NCBI GenBank assembly: GCA_021018995.1
Contig: CM037587.1
Coordinates: 58,316,104 to 58,380,103 of the forward strand
From: Chloranthus sessilifolius
Taxonomy: Eukaryota; Streptophyta; Magnoliopsida; Chloranthales; Chloranthaceae
Length of the DNA: 64,000 nucleotides
Direction: 5' to 3'
Within the stretch, counting starts at the first letter, position 1, and each line of letters begins with the position of its first letter. Shown here one piece after another: positions 54,500 to 64,000 of this stretch. Made by a program: the position numbers and the translations under genes. Under the pieces are notes generated by a model. It ran no database searches. It saw only the letters and a list, made by a program, of their open reading frames with translations, and was not told where the DNA came from.

Positions 54500-57400
54500 T
54501 CTTGTTCATAAAATTTGATCTCTGTGGTCCAAAATCTAGCCTGGTTCTTCGGTCACCGTTAAATCTTCTTGGATATCTAACGGTTGATAATCCAACACAT
54601 TCGTTGGATCGCTAATGTATTTCCTCAGCATAGACACGTGGAATACGTCATGAATGCCAGAGAGATGCGGAGGTAAAGCGAGTCGATATGCGACCTCCCC
54701 TACTCTACCCAAAACGGGGAATGGTCCAACATAACGAGGACTCAACTTCCCTCGTTTCCCAAACCTCATTATGCCTTTTGTCGGAGAGATTTTAATAATG
54801 ACATGCTCGCCAATCTGTATACCATTTATTCATTTATCAAATTGATAATATAGTTAGTGGATTCACAAAAGACTTATCAGTGTTGGGTATTACCTGAAAA
54901 TCAACACTTGTTCTTTTGAGATCGGCGTAACTCATTTGTTGACTTTGAGCACTCTTCAATCGTTCCCGAATAACGTGAACAACTGCATTTGTGCTTTTGA
55001 TCAAATCAGGGCCTAAAATCAAACACTCTCCTACTTTTTCCTAGTTAATTGGAGATTTACATCGGCATCCATATAGTGCCTCGAATGGTGCCATACCGAT
55101 GCTTGACTGGAAGCTGTTATTGTATGCAAATTCGATCAGGGGAAAGTGCTTATCCCACGATCCTTAAAAATTTAGCATACAGGCCCTTAACATATCTTCT
55201 ATCACCTGATTTACCCTCTCCATCTGCCCGTCGATCTAAGGATGAAATGTAGTACTGAAGTCTAACTTGGAACCCATACCTTCTTGGAAACTCTGCCAAA
55301 ATTGCAAGGTATATAAAGGGTTGGGATCTGACACAATGCTGACGGGTATCCCATGTAATCGTACAATTTCTCGTAGATATATTTCAACCAATTTCGACAC
55401 TGTATATCGCGTACTATAGGGTATGAAATGCACCGATTTGGTGAGACGATCAACAATTACCAAAATCGCATTGTAACCCTTCTGAGTTCGGGGCAAATCG
55501 AGAATAAAATCTATGGAAATATTTTTCCATTTCCACTCTGGAATGGGCAATGGCTGTAACAGACCAGCAGGGTGTTTATGCTCAACCTTTACTTGTTGGC
55601 AGGTTAAACACTTGGCAACATATTCTACTATGTCTCGCTTTAAACCGTTCCACCAGATCGTCTTTTTTAAATCCTGGTACATCTTTGTGCTGCCAGGATG
55701 AATAACATAAGCTGACTTATGCGCTTCTTCGAGAATTTCTTGACCTAAGGCATGATCATCAGGTACGCATACTCGTCCTCAAAATAATAAGGACTCATTT
55801 TCCTTAATCGGGAATTCTGGTTGTAGCCCACTTTGTACTCCATGTCAGATGGAAATAAGGTCTGCATCTTGCATCTGAAGCTCTCTGATCCTATCGAAAA
55901 GTGGAGCCCGGATCATTACTGTAGCAAGTAAACCTCTAGTTGACGTTGCTCACAGAGTGGCACTCGATGAAACAATGTCATTGAGTAGTTTCCATCTTTG
56001 TAAACGGGTCACGAGATGAGATAACTGAGCAGATGATTTGCGACTCAGCGCATCAGCTACAACATTGGCTTTGTCGGGATGGTACTGAATAGAACAGTCG
56101 TAGTCTTTCAAGAATTCCATCCACCTTCTCTGCCTCAAATTCAACTCTTTCTGGATAAAGAGATATTTCAGACTCTTGTGATCGGTTAAAATTTCAAATG
56201 TTTCACCATACAGATAGTGTCTCCAGATTTTTAATGTGAAAATAACTACTACTAATTCTAGGTCATGAGTGGGATAGTTTTTCTCGTGGTCTTTCAATTG
56301 ACGGGAACTAGAGTTAATTACACGTTCCCATTGATTCAAAACGTAACCTAACCCACTGTATGACGTATCACTGAAGATGACAAAACCACCACTACTTGAT
56401 GGTAATGCTAAAATAAGTACTGAAGTGAGTCTCCTTTTCAATTCTTTGAAACGCTGTTCGCAAGCCTCTGTCCACTCGAATTTAGCATTCTTTCGAGTGA
56501 GCTGCGTAAGTGGTCCAGCCAGTCATGAAAATCCTTCTACAAAGCGACGGTAATAACCTGCAAGACCTAGAAAACTTTGAATCTCGGTTACTGTCTGTGG
56601 CTGCTTCCACTGTACTACAGCTTCAATCTTTGCAAGATCAACCATAATACCTGCTTCAGAGATAATATGACCCAGAAAATTGACTTGATTCAACCAGAAA
56701 TCGCATTTACTGAACTTAGCATATAATTACGCATCTCTCAAAGTTTGCAATGCCAGACGTAGGTGATCTTCATGCTCTGTCTTTGTCTTTGATTAAATTA
56801 GTATATCGTCGATGAATACCACGATACACTGATCAAGATAAGGCTTAAAGACTCAATTCATCAATTCTATAAATGCAGCAGGTGTGTTGGTCAACTCGAA
56901 GGGCATGACTAGATACTCATAGTGACAGTAACATGTTCAGAAAGTTGTCTTCAAAATATCTTTAGCTCTCACCTTCATCTGGTGATATCCTGATCGTAGA
57001 TCAATTTTTGAAAAGAAGCACGCTCCTTGTAACTGATAAAAAAGATCGTCAATTCGGGGGAGCGGATATCTATTCTTGATCGTCAGTTTATTAAGTTGAC
57101 AATAATCAATGCAGAGGCGCATTGAGCCATCTTTGTTTTTCATGAACAATACCGGTGTGCCCCACGGAGACACTCGGTCTAATAAAGCCTTTATCAAGAA
57201 GCTCTTACAATTGCTCCTTGAGCTCTTTCAACTCTGCCGGTGCCATTCTATACGGTACTTTCGATACTGGATCGGTACCTGGAGCTAACTCAATAGCGAA
57301 TTCGACTTCCCTGTCAGGAGGTAAGCCTGGCAACTCATCAGGGAACACATCAGGGAATTCACAGACAATTGGTACATCTAAAAGTGAAAATGTCTTCACT

Positions 57401-57896
57401 TCTCTATCTTTACTTTGCACGAAAGCAATATGCCCCTGAGCACCATCATCAAGTAATCACCATGCTCGAATTACGGATATCAAAGATAGATTTGTTGATG
57501 GTACCCAATAGAATTTAGCTGATTTCTTCTTTTGTGGTCGAAAAGAGACAATCTTCCGTCGACAGTCAACATTCGCATGGTGATTGAACAACCAATCCAT
57601 GCCAAGGAAAACATCATATCCTTGCATCGGTAGTAAGATCAAGTCGTCTACCGCTTCATATCCCCAGTAGTCCTTGATCCAAACGATAATCGATCGATAT
57701 ACCGTATCAGTTGTGAGAAACTATCCAGTCGAAAGTGTTACATTGAGAATAAAGTCAAGAGGCTCTGGGATACCTCCCAACTTCTTCAATTTTTTAGCAA
57801 ACTGGGGTGTAGCAAACGAGTGTATAGATTCGGGATCTATCAAGACTCATGCGCCATAGCACAAATAAGCATCTTTTGGATATAATTGCAGGATAC
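54500..57896 (-). pseudogene. pol: Tekay/Del-type pol: protease, RT, RNase H, integrase (E), broken
   Basis: The protease region begins right after intron 1 (ILQLYPKDAYL) and holds VLIDPESIHSF, where the usual DPGS is DPES. RT has [36 protein letters not shown] and FIDDILI. RNase H (56441-55950) has [24 protein letters not shown] and [10 protein letters not shown]. Integrase has CLTC, SIDFILDLP, IVSDPNPLYT and GQMERVNQ, so the catalytic D-D-E set is present. After intron 2 come the C-terminal KLSPRYVGPF and LPPHLSGIHDVFHVSMLRKY. A chromodomain should follow ILDHRDQIL but is absent. Lesions: one frameshift near 57175 and many stops. Only nonsense changes, no shift, separate RT through integrase. 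Confidence 0.85.
54815..54893 (-). other. Probable intron 2 of E (79 bp, in integrase)
   Basis: On the - strand the donor is TTTTCAG/GTAATACCC and the acceptor GGTATACAG/ATTGGCGAGC. The insert is AT-rich and contains stops. Removing it joins ...SYADLKRTSVDFQ to IGEHVIIKISP, matching the continuous sequence of other Tekay/Del integrases, in phase 0. Confidence 0.75.
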
Positions 57897-58067
57897 CTAA
57901 AGCATACCATCTAGTGTTAGCTAGATTACTTTTACTTATTCAAAAATAATAATATATAAATCTAACAATTCATACTGTAGTATTTATAGTTTACTAGATG
58001 CACTTTCTCTATCTAAAAAGATAATATATAACAAATATTAACGTAGATATGTAATGGACCAACATAC
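57897..58067 (-). other. Probable intron 1 of E (171 bp, between gag and protease)
   Basis: On the - strand the donor is ATTCAAG/GTATGTTGG and the acceptor ATGCTTTAG/GTATCCTGC, AT-rich inside. Removing it joins ...SNEIIQ to GILQLYP in phase 1, as in relatives where this segment is continuous, and keeps the zinc-knuckle frame in phase with the protease. Confidence 0.75.
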
Positions 58068-59267
58068 CTTGAATGATCTCATTACTAGTGTGTGCATCCT
58101 TTGCTGTGACAAGATAAGCTTGGCCTTGTACCGTAGGCCATGCCAATCGTAACACTGGTCCCGCCTTTGATACTAGTCCGACTAGTTCTAGGCATTCTTT
58201 AATCCAGTGTCCCATCTTGCCACATCGAAAACATGCACCAGAAGCTTTACGACACTCATCTGTTTTGTGTGCCTTTTCACATTTCCCACAAATTTCTTTC
58301 GAAGCTATTGATGAAGCCGTGTATGATCCCATGTGAGAGCCTATCGGCCATGCTTGTGAAAACCTAGATGTACTTCTGGCCACTAGTGAAAAAAATTGAT
58401 TCTGAACACGTGGAATTTGTGGTGATAATGGAAACATCGATGAACCATATGGCCGTGCATAAGCTCTTATAGCTGGTTGAAATGTTGCTTGTCCTTGGAA
58501 TCGTGGTAGCTTGCTGATTTGACCGGCACTATAGGACTGAGATGGAGCTTTTCTAGCCTTCTATTTTTCTTCTCTCCTTTTAAACATGGTATCCACATCA
58601 GTTTCCGCTATCAAGGCCAACTTCATCACATGGCATAGGTCGTGGCCTAAAATAATGAAATGCGTTCCTTGATCAAGGGTTTTAAACCTCGCTCAAACTT
58701 TTCTGTTTTCATCAACTCGGTGGCGACCAACAAAGGTGCAAAATGAGAAAGATGTGTGAACTCTGCCTCATATTCTCGTACAGTCATCTGGCCTTGAACT
58801 AAGGTTGCAAATTGTACCTCTAGCTTATATCTTTCGGGTGTCGAGAAATATTTTTCATTAAATGCCTCGGTGAACTCTGCCCATGTCCATGGTACTCCAG
58901 GCATCCTTGTTCTTTCGACCGATTGCCACCATGGCTCTGCCTCACTTTCCAGTTTATACGTCGCCCAACTTACTTTTTCCTCCTCGATGCATGTGACTCT
59001 TTGCAGCACTTTCTCTATCTGCGTTAACCACTTTTCAACCTCCATCGGGTCATGCTGACCATGGAAACTCGGTGGTTGAGGTCAGACAAACTCCGTAAAA
59101 CCCTCGAGACATCGAACAACAAGCATGGCCATAGTGTTGACCATAGTTTCTATAAACTGTGGATTGTGTCCCGCATTTTGCTCAACTCCAGGAGTACTTT
59201 CCATTGGAGGAGAATTGACTACTGGCGGAGTCAACGCTAGCGGAGTATGCTTTGCAACATTATCCAT
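58068..59267 (-). pseudogene. gag: Tekay/Del-type Gag (E)
   Basis: It starts MDNVAKHTPLALTPPVVNSP. TGA at 59084-59082 cuts it. The capsid core follows with DPMEVEKWLTQIEKVLQRV, EEKVSWATYKLESEAEPWW and REYEAEFTHLSHFAPLLVAT. A frame change between 58647 and 58437 leads to the nucleocapsid part with CX2C...(CGKCEKAHKTDEC) and the knuckle CFRCGKMGHWIKEC. It would package element RNA in virus-like particles. Confidence 0.85.
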
Positions 59268-59540
59268 CGTCGTTCAACTTTCAGCTATGTGTACATTCTC
59301 ACCACTTCCTAAAGCAGTGTCATGCTCATAACTTGTGACTGGAATCGCATTCGGCACAGTGTGATGGGGCAATGGTGGTCAACCCCTACCTCTTCCATGA
59401 TGCAAAGGCATCTGAACCTATGTCGGTCAGATAACACGTAATCAGACAACAGAACTAAATCTCATTTCCACTTTTAACCAACTATCAGTCATTTTGCCAT
59501 ATATTTATGCCAGAAGTAAGTCTCCAAATGATGTAACGCT
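59268..59540 (-). other. Untranslated leader of E
   Basis: Short leader between PBS and gag. No feature other than its position. Confidence 0.5.
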
Positions 59541-59554
59541 GAGCTCTGATACCA
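59541..59554 (-). other. Primer binding site, initiator tRNA-Met (E)
   Basis: On the - strand, TGGTATCAGAGCTC follows the 5' LTR after a 2-base gap. TGGTATCAGAGC is the standard complement to plant initiator tRNA-Met. Confidence 0.9.
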
Positions 59555-60309
59555 CCTGTAATAACCTGACGTTTCCCTTTTCTCAATATTGGAAAAGTCG
59601 CGTCATCGGATCACTTAACATGATCCTTTCAACAAAGGGGGTCATGTATAGAATTTTGCTAATGCGGAAGCAATGTAGTAATTATGGCAGTGGATAATAT
59701 GGCAAAATAAGTGAGTTGTCTACTTATCTAAGAGAACTGCATCAATATAAACAAAACAAAAGATCAGATATATAGCTTTCCACCGATGACGGCCACCCGT
59801 CATCTAAACAATGGAAAGAAAACCTATACATCCAAACATAAAATATCTGAAACTACCGTATATAATTCATACAAGTTTCTCAAAGTTATCTATCTCTATC
59901 TCTCTCTCACTCTATCTCCTCTATCTCCACAAGCCACAAACCTACTTTGGGAAGAACTCTTCTGGGAAATCGTCTTCCTCGTCTTCGTCGTCGTCGTCTT
60001 CTCCCTCTTCCTCGTCGGGCATGTAAGTAGGATCTGCAGCGTGCTCTGGATTAGGCTCTGCAACTAAGACATTTAAGTCGTGGAATGAGCTATCATCAAA
60101 GCTCAGTAGAGAATATTACATTGCTATCATACATTGACAATTTATCACATTCTCATTGAGAAGCATAAATAAAATAAAGAATGTGACTTTAGTTTTATAA
60201 GACTAATATAACATGCTAATATGCTGAATTAACACATGAAGTAACAGGTATGAGAAATCCAGTTGAGACAAGATATACGTGCAGGCTGAAACAGAAGAAA
60301 CCAAAAAAT

Positions 60310-60475
60310 CAAGCTCCCGAGTTAGCGGGTTCACTTGTCAAGCTCCCAAGTTAGCGGGATCACTTGGATTAAAGAAATCAAGCTCCCGAGTTAGCGGGAT
60401 CACTTGTCAAGCTCCCGAGTTAGCAGGATCACTTAGGCCAAGAAAATCAAGCTCCCGAGTTAGCGGGATCACTTG
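60310..60475. repeat. 69-bp higher-order repeat of 28-bp units, five copies (E 5' LTR)
   Basis: Units start at 60310, 60339, 60379, 60408 and 60448, alternating 29- and 40-base steps. The 3' LTR has three units with the same steps. Confidence 0.85.
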
Positions 60476-61002
60476 ACCGAAGATGAAGTAATAACATATG
60501 AACAATATTACAGATAGCAGAATCTGAAGGATGCAATATGATTGATGCATTGATATTAAATAAACTTGCATGTTTAAGCGGAAATGCATTTAGTGTATAC
60601 TGGATTTATTACTCTCCTAAACTGCCTCAGCATATAAAACTATCATATCTTTTCAATGTCTATTCAACTGATCTTACTTTCATGACATTTTGAAGATTTC
60701 TTACTATAATCTATATGGATAAAATTATTATTTATATTTATCATCAACTGTTCTGAGTTTACGTGTTAAACAACATTACCCACATTCGATCAATAACTAG
60801 CATAAGTATTAGTAAAATTTTCATATTATTCATGAGCACTAAATTGTAATTTTTGATGAGAATAAGATAAAACAAATTATATGGAAACAAGGTATATTCC
60901 CTACCTTATCATCAAAACTGACGTGAGTCGTAGTGTAGGTGCACTTGTGCATCCGCGAGCACCATTCGAGAATAATCTCTCAAAACTGATCTAGTGCACC
61001 AA

Positions 61003-61014
61003 ATATATATATAG
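61003..61014 (-). promoter_or_regulatory. TATA tract of E 5' LTR
   Basis: ATATATATATAG on the + strand gives CTATATATATAT in element sense, between the TTGCCGCGGCAA-type motifs (upstream) and the 28-bp repeats (downstream). Likely core promoter. Confidence 0.4.
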
Positions 61015-61184
61015 AGATACCTGTATAGGTTTTAGTATATATCACTTGGATTAATGGTTTATCTAAAACCCAACATACATGTATTGACAGATTTCATCTA
61101 GGGGAAGGTTACCTCCTATGGTCATTAATGGATCCACGGTTTGGTACGCAAAGAACATAGGTAAAATAGCAACCCATATAGGTT

Positions 61185-61312
61185 GCCGCAGCAAGCCCGG
61201 GGGATTGTTGCGGCAAGTACCTTGTCGTAGAAACCTTATAAGGTTGTCGCGGCAAGTAGTCCAGGTGGGCTCTTTACCGCGGCAACCATGTGAGGTTTCC
61301 GCGGCAACTCTT
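61185..61312. repeat. TTGCCGCGGCAA-type motif array (E 5' LTR)
   Basis: Copies include GGTTGCCGCAGCAAG, TTGTTGCGGCAAG, GGTTGTCGCGGCAAG, TTTACCGCGGCAACC and GTTTCCGCGGCAAC. The words recur upstream of the E cargo at 53824-53900. Confidence 0.65.
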
Positions 61313-62440
61313 GCTTGTCGGGGTGCCTTCATGGCCTTTCTGTGTTTTGCTGCGTCTTTGAGTTTTATGCTTTCAACTACATATTAGCCTAACTTCTTAA
61401 CATAAATTTGTTCTTTAATCTGAGTATAATCAGTGCACTATGACGGAGGTTTGTAGGTTCAGAATGAATTGATATTCATAACTATGAATTCAGTGCACCA
61501 ATCTACACTCAGACTTCATACATTCATGCTGAGCTCAGTGCTGTTGTTTTCAAGTCCAATTTAGTATATACGATCCTATATTTTTAATGTATATTGACGG
61601 CATACCTTTTTGGTGAACACGAGGTTACGCTAATTCCGTAGTAAATTGGAATCGAACTCGCAACGTTTGCGAACAAGGTGGCACAGAAGTAAGCTCAACT
61701 ATGAATTTTTGCTCTCATGGTCTCAACATGTAACAGAGGTTCTAAGGGCAAGCTAAGATTGCTCTAAGTGGCTATGGTATCAGTACATGGTTGGCTTTCA
61801 AGAACTTCAAATAGAAAATCACACGAGGAAGATGGAGGAAGTGCTATTGGATTTTATAGAGATCGCTGCACTTTGCATGCATGGAACTGCAAGGTGACTC
61901 ACAACGTCGTGTAATCTAGCGAGCTGCGAAGCAGCTTATACGTCAATAAAGCTATGATAGCATGCAAGTCAATACTTGGTGATGGGGTGTACCCCATATT
62001 CAACAATTTAAATATTCCTTGTATGTTCCGTTTCTCTCCTCGTTTGGTGGATAAGCCTTGTTAGGCTGGGATCTCATGCACTTCCAATAGGCGCAATGTA
62101 GTGTATAGGCAAATAAGCCAAATAGGCTTATCTTTTATCCTAAATCCATACCCAAGTTTTAACTTATATTATACTTATTTAACTTGTAATGGGCAGAGCT
62201 AGGCTAGCTTAATAACTATATGGGCTATCTGATATAACATGTAAACATGTGTGGTTCTGATCTATTCCATTCTAACATGGTCTCTTTTTACTTGTATATT
62301 TTTGTTTATTTTTGTCTATTCCATTCTAAATGTTGACCATTACCTTAGAGAGGTTTTATATGTCACAATTTTGGCACATGTCCTACTGGACCCGTGACCT
62401 GTGTACTTAGTATGAGTTTTTGACTAGGTCATCTGTTACA

Positions 62441-62445
62441 AGTCG
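62441..62445 (+). repeat. Target-site duplication of E, right
   Basis: AGTCG, identical to 49116-49120. Confidence 0.85.
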
Positions 62446-62707
62446 TGACACCCAACTCCCTTTCTTTAGGATTGTCAGATTTGTAGCTAGATCTAGAGGC
62501 CTCCTATTATAGCCCATTTTGGGTTCTAGATCAATTTCTTTGTAGGATAAACTCTTACTTATCAAAACTTGCTATAATAGGCCATATATCTTGCTGGTCA
62601 AGGATATTTTAGGATTGCTATTTTCACCATATCTTTATCCTCTATTTCACTTTGATGTTAATTTTCTTCCAAGACCACATAATAAATCAGCACATCCGAG
62701 CGACACA
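62446..62707 (+). repeat. D-type LTR fragment, right part (+)
   Basis: It continues the LTR split by E: TGACACCCAACTCCCTTTC... through the U5 block (about 62567-62602) to ...CGACACA. The next five bases, ACAAG, are those that follow LTRs here, but no PBS follows. Confidence 0.75.
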
Positions 62708-62712
62708 ACAAG

Positions 62713-64000
62713 GGAGGCCTGTGTAGGTATGGGAAACTCCTCCCCATAAAGGGACAGGGAGGCCATGTCTACTTCAAAATTGGGTGGGATGATTTGGGGT
62801 TTTGTAGGGTGGATCGGGGCTATTTTGTCCAATTCTGATTGATCTTTATAACTCCTGCACTCACAAAGGTATCCCGGATGTGAGGTCTAAGGTGAGGTTC
62901 ATCCTCCATGTCTATTCCCCGAGTTTTTGCAACGGCAATGGTTCGAGCCTTTTCCTTGGCCTCCTAGACCTCTTCCTCGATAGGCCTGTAGCCTAGGCCG
63001 AATCTAACTCGCTATCCGCCTTTGGCTCTTATTGGGTCCCTCCGTCCTTGCAAGTATGGTCCCAACCCCTTACGTTTCTGATAGCCCCATTTCTGGAGCA
63101 TGGCTACGGCTGCGACCATTCTGCCATCGATCTTCATAGTAATCCTCTCGAGAGGCTCTGGGATCTCCTGACACATCATACTCAAAGTTATGGAGATTTG
63201 TGTCTTCGATTGTGTGTAGTACATCCAACACTTTGGGTTTCTCAATGTTGTGAGTAACTTTCTCTCTTTCATCCTATCCCTCGCCCGTAATGGTGACAAT
63301 TTTCTGCTCTGACACAAATTGAAGTTTTTAGTGCAATGTTGAATGTATTGCCCTGACCTCATGTAGCCATGGGCACCCTAAAAGTAGATTAAATGTGGAT
63401 TTGATGTCCATTACCTTGAATGGTATGGAAAAGGTCACTGGCCCAATTATGTGCTCAAGATCAAGTTTCCCAATTATTTGATGTCCATTACGTTTAAGGC
63501 AGATCCATTTTCAATCAATACCAAGGGGATCACCAAATTTCTGATTTCTATAGTGGTATTGAGGGGTTTGGAATGACTATTTCCTTGTTCTGGCAGGTCG
63601 GCATCTGAAAAAGAAATGGCATTGGGAGCCAACACCTGCCCAATTATTTGTCCCACTTCGTCCGGGCTTACTTGGATAAATACATGTGCATTTTTTAATG
63701 CTCCCATTAAAGCTTGAAAATGAAGAGGGGATGCCATCAACAGATCCCATACTGTGATATGGGTCGCCATTCTCTTAAGCTGAGTTTCCAATATGTGTTC
63801 TTAGCTCATTTTCTCGAATGAGTTCACCGTGGTAGCTTCCTTCTTCTCTTCCGTATGGGCCGATGCCAGTATTTCTGATTGCCTGGAGACTTTTTTTGAT
63901 CGGGTGACAAAATCTATCGACCCCTCTTTGCTGTTGCCTGCATTGACATCTGTCTATTTGTAATTGAGGGGAACTTGATGGGATTATAGGTTAGCCCCAG
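62713..64000 (-). pseudogene. Tat/Ogre-type polyprotein fragment: protease region and G-patch-like segment
   Basis: On the - strand, HITVWDLLMASPLHFQALMGALK, ISFSDADLPEQG and VIPLVLIENGSALNV form the protease entry region of Tat/Ogre elements. The usual active-site Asp (DNGS) is Glu here. After frame changes, FNLLLGCPWLHEVRAI and a glycine-rich G-patch-like VAMLQKWGYQKRKGLGPYLQG follow, then a poorly conserved tail to about 62840. The piece is cut by the window edge and meets the D-type LTR fragment at about 62712. It is not functional. Confidence 0.7.

Larger units (their letters stand above)
49121..62440 (-). mobile_element. Element E: Tekay/Del-type Ty3/gypsy element with two probable introns and env-position cargo
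   Basis: The 13.3-kb element is flanked by AGTCG duplications. In - sense it has a 2.88-kb 5' LTR, an initiator tRNA-Met PBS, gag, protease, RT, RNase H, integrase, a 0.9-kb spacer with U3-like motifs, a cargo frame, PPT and a 2.78-kb 3' LTR. The protein type (KLSPRYVGPFPVLGRVGEVAYRL and FHVSMLRKYI) is that of the Tekay/Del chromoviruses, but the chromodomain end is lost. It is the youngest visible insertion here. Confidence 0.9.
59557..62440 (-). repeat. 5' LTR of E
   Basis: On the + strand it is TGTAATAACCTGACG...CTGTTACA, 2884 bp. It contains a five-copy 28-bp repeat (60310-60475), TTGCCGCGGCAA-type words (61190-61310) and a TATATATATA tract (61003-61014). Confidence 0.9.

Overview
The window is plant nuclear DNA from a large, repeat-rich genome. 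It consists almost entirely of nested, rearranged and mostly dead LTR retrotransposons. The signs are: priming sites complementary to plant tRNA-Asp and initiator tRNA-Met, Athila-type and Tekay/Del-type Ty3/gypsy proteins, TG...CA long terminal repeats of 1.9-2.9 kb, short AT-rich GT-AG introns, and a plant-mobile-domain pseudogene. No intact host gene, rRNA, tRNA or CRISPR array was seen. The species cannot be named from this.

Layout on the + strand axis. (1) 1-13252: Athila-type non-autonomous element A. Its 5' end lies outside the window. It has a gag tail, then an internal promoter and a large cargo reading frame instead of pol, then a 3' noncoding block, PPT and 3' LTR. A second Athila-like fragment, F (5701 to about 9512; LTR, PBS, intact gag, then an inverted 3' fragment), sits inside A's 3' block. 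(2) 13253-17260: remnant G, only a 3' block, PPT and LTR. (3) 17261-25683: element D on the - strand, with gag, protease, RT and part of RNase H, and a full 5' LTR. Its 3' LTR is missing and G's LTR abuts D's PPT exactly. (4) 25684-28486: two pieces of a plant-mobile-domain (PMD) gene, a spliced tail and then a head, separated by a four-unit 47-bp palindromic minisatellite. (5) 28487-41400: element B (+), the best cargo-carrying Athila copy. (6) 41401-48568: element C (-), fused tail-to-tail with B to make an inverted repeat of about 2.3 kb per arm. (7) 48569-62707: a D-type LTR fragment (+) split by element E (49121-62440, -), a Tekay/Del-type element with a 5-bp target-site duplication, two probable introns and its own cargo frame. 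(8) 62713-64000: a - strand piece of a Tat/Ogre-type polyprotein.

The recurring theme is a 'cargo transcription unit' in the env position, just upstream of the 3' LTR. A and B (Athila) and E (Tekay) belong to different lineages with different tRNA primers. Their cargo frames nevertheless share a recognisable core, of the type usually annotated 'putative plant transposon protein domain'. In A, B, C and E the region upstream of the cargo start carries the short GC-rich motif that is also arrayed in that element's own LTR (CTCGCG-type in Athila copies, TTGCCGCGGCAA-type in Tekay), plus a TATA-like box. C carries a different short frame in the same position. All coding copies except F gag are interrupted by stops or frameshifts, so any activity would depend on relatives elsewhere in the genome.
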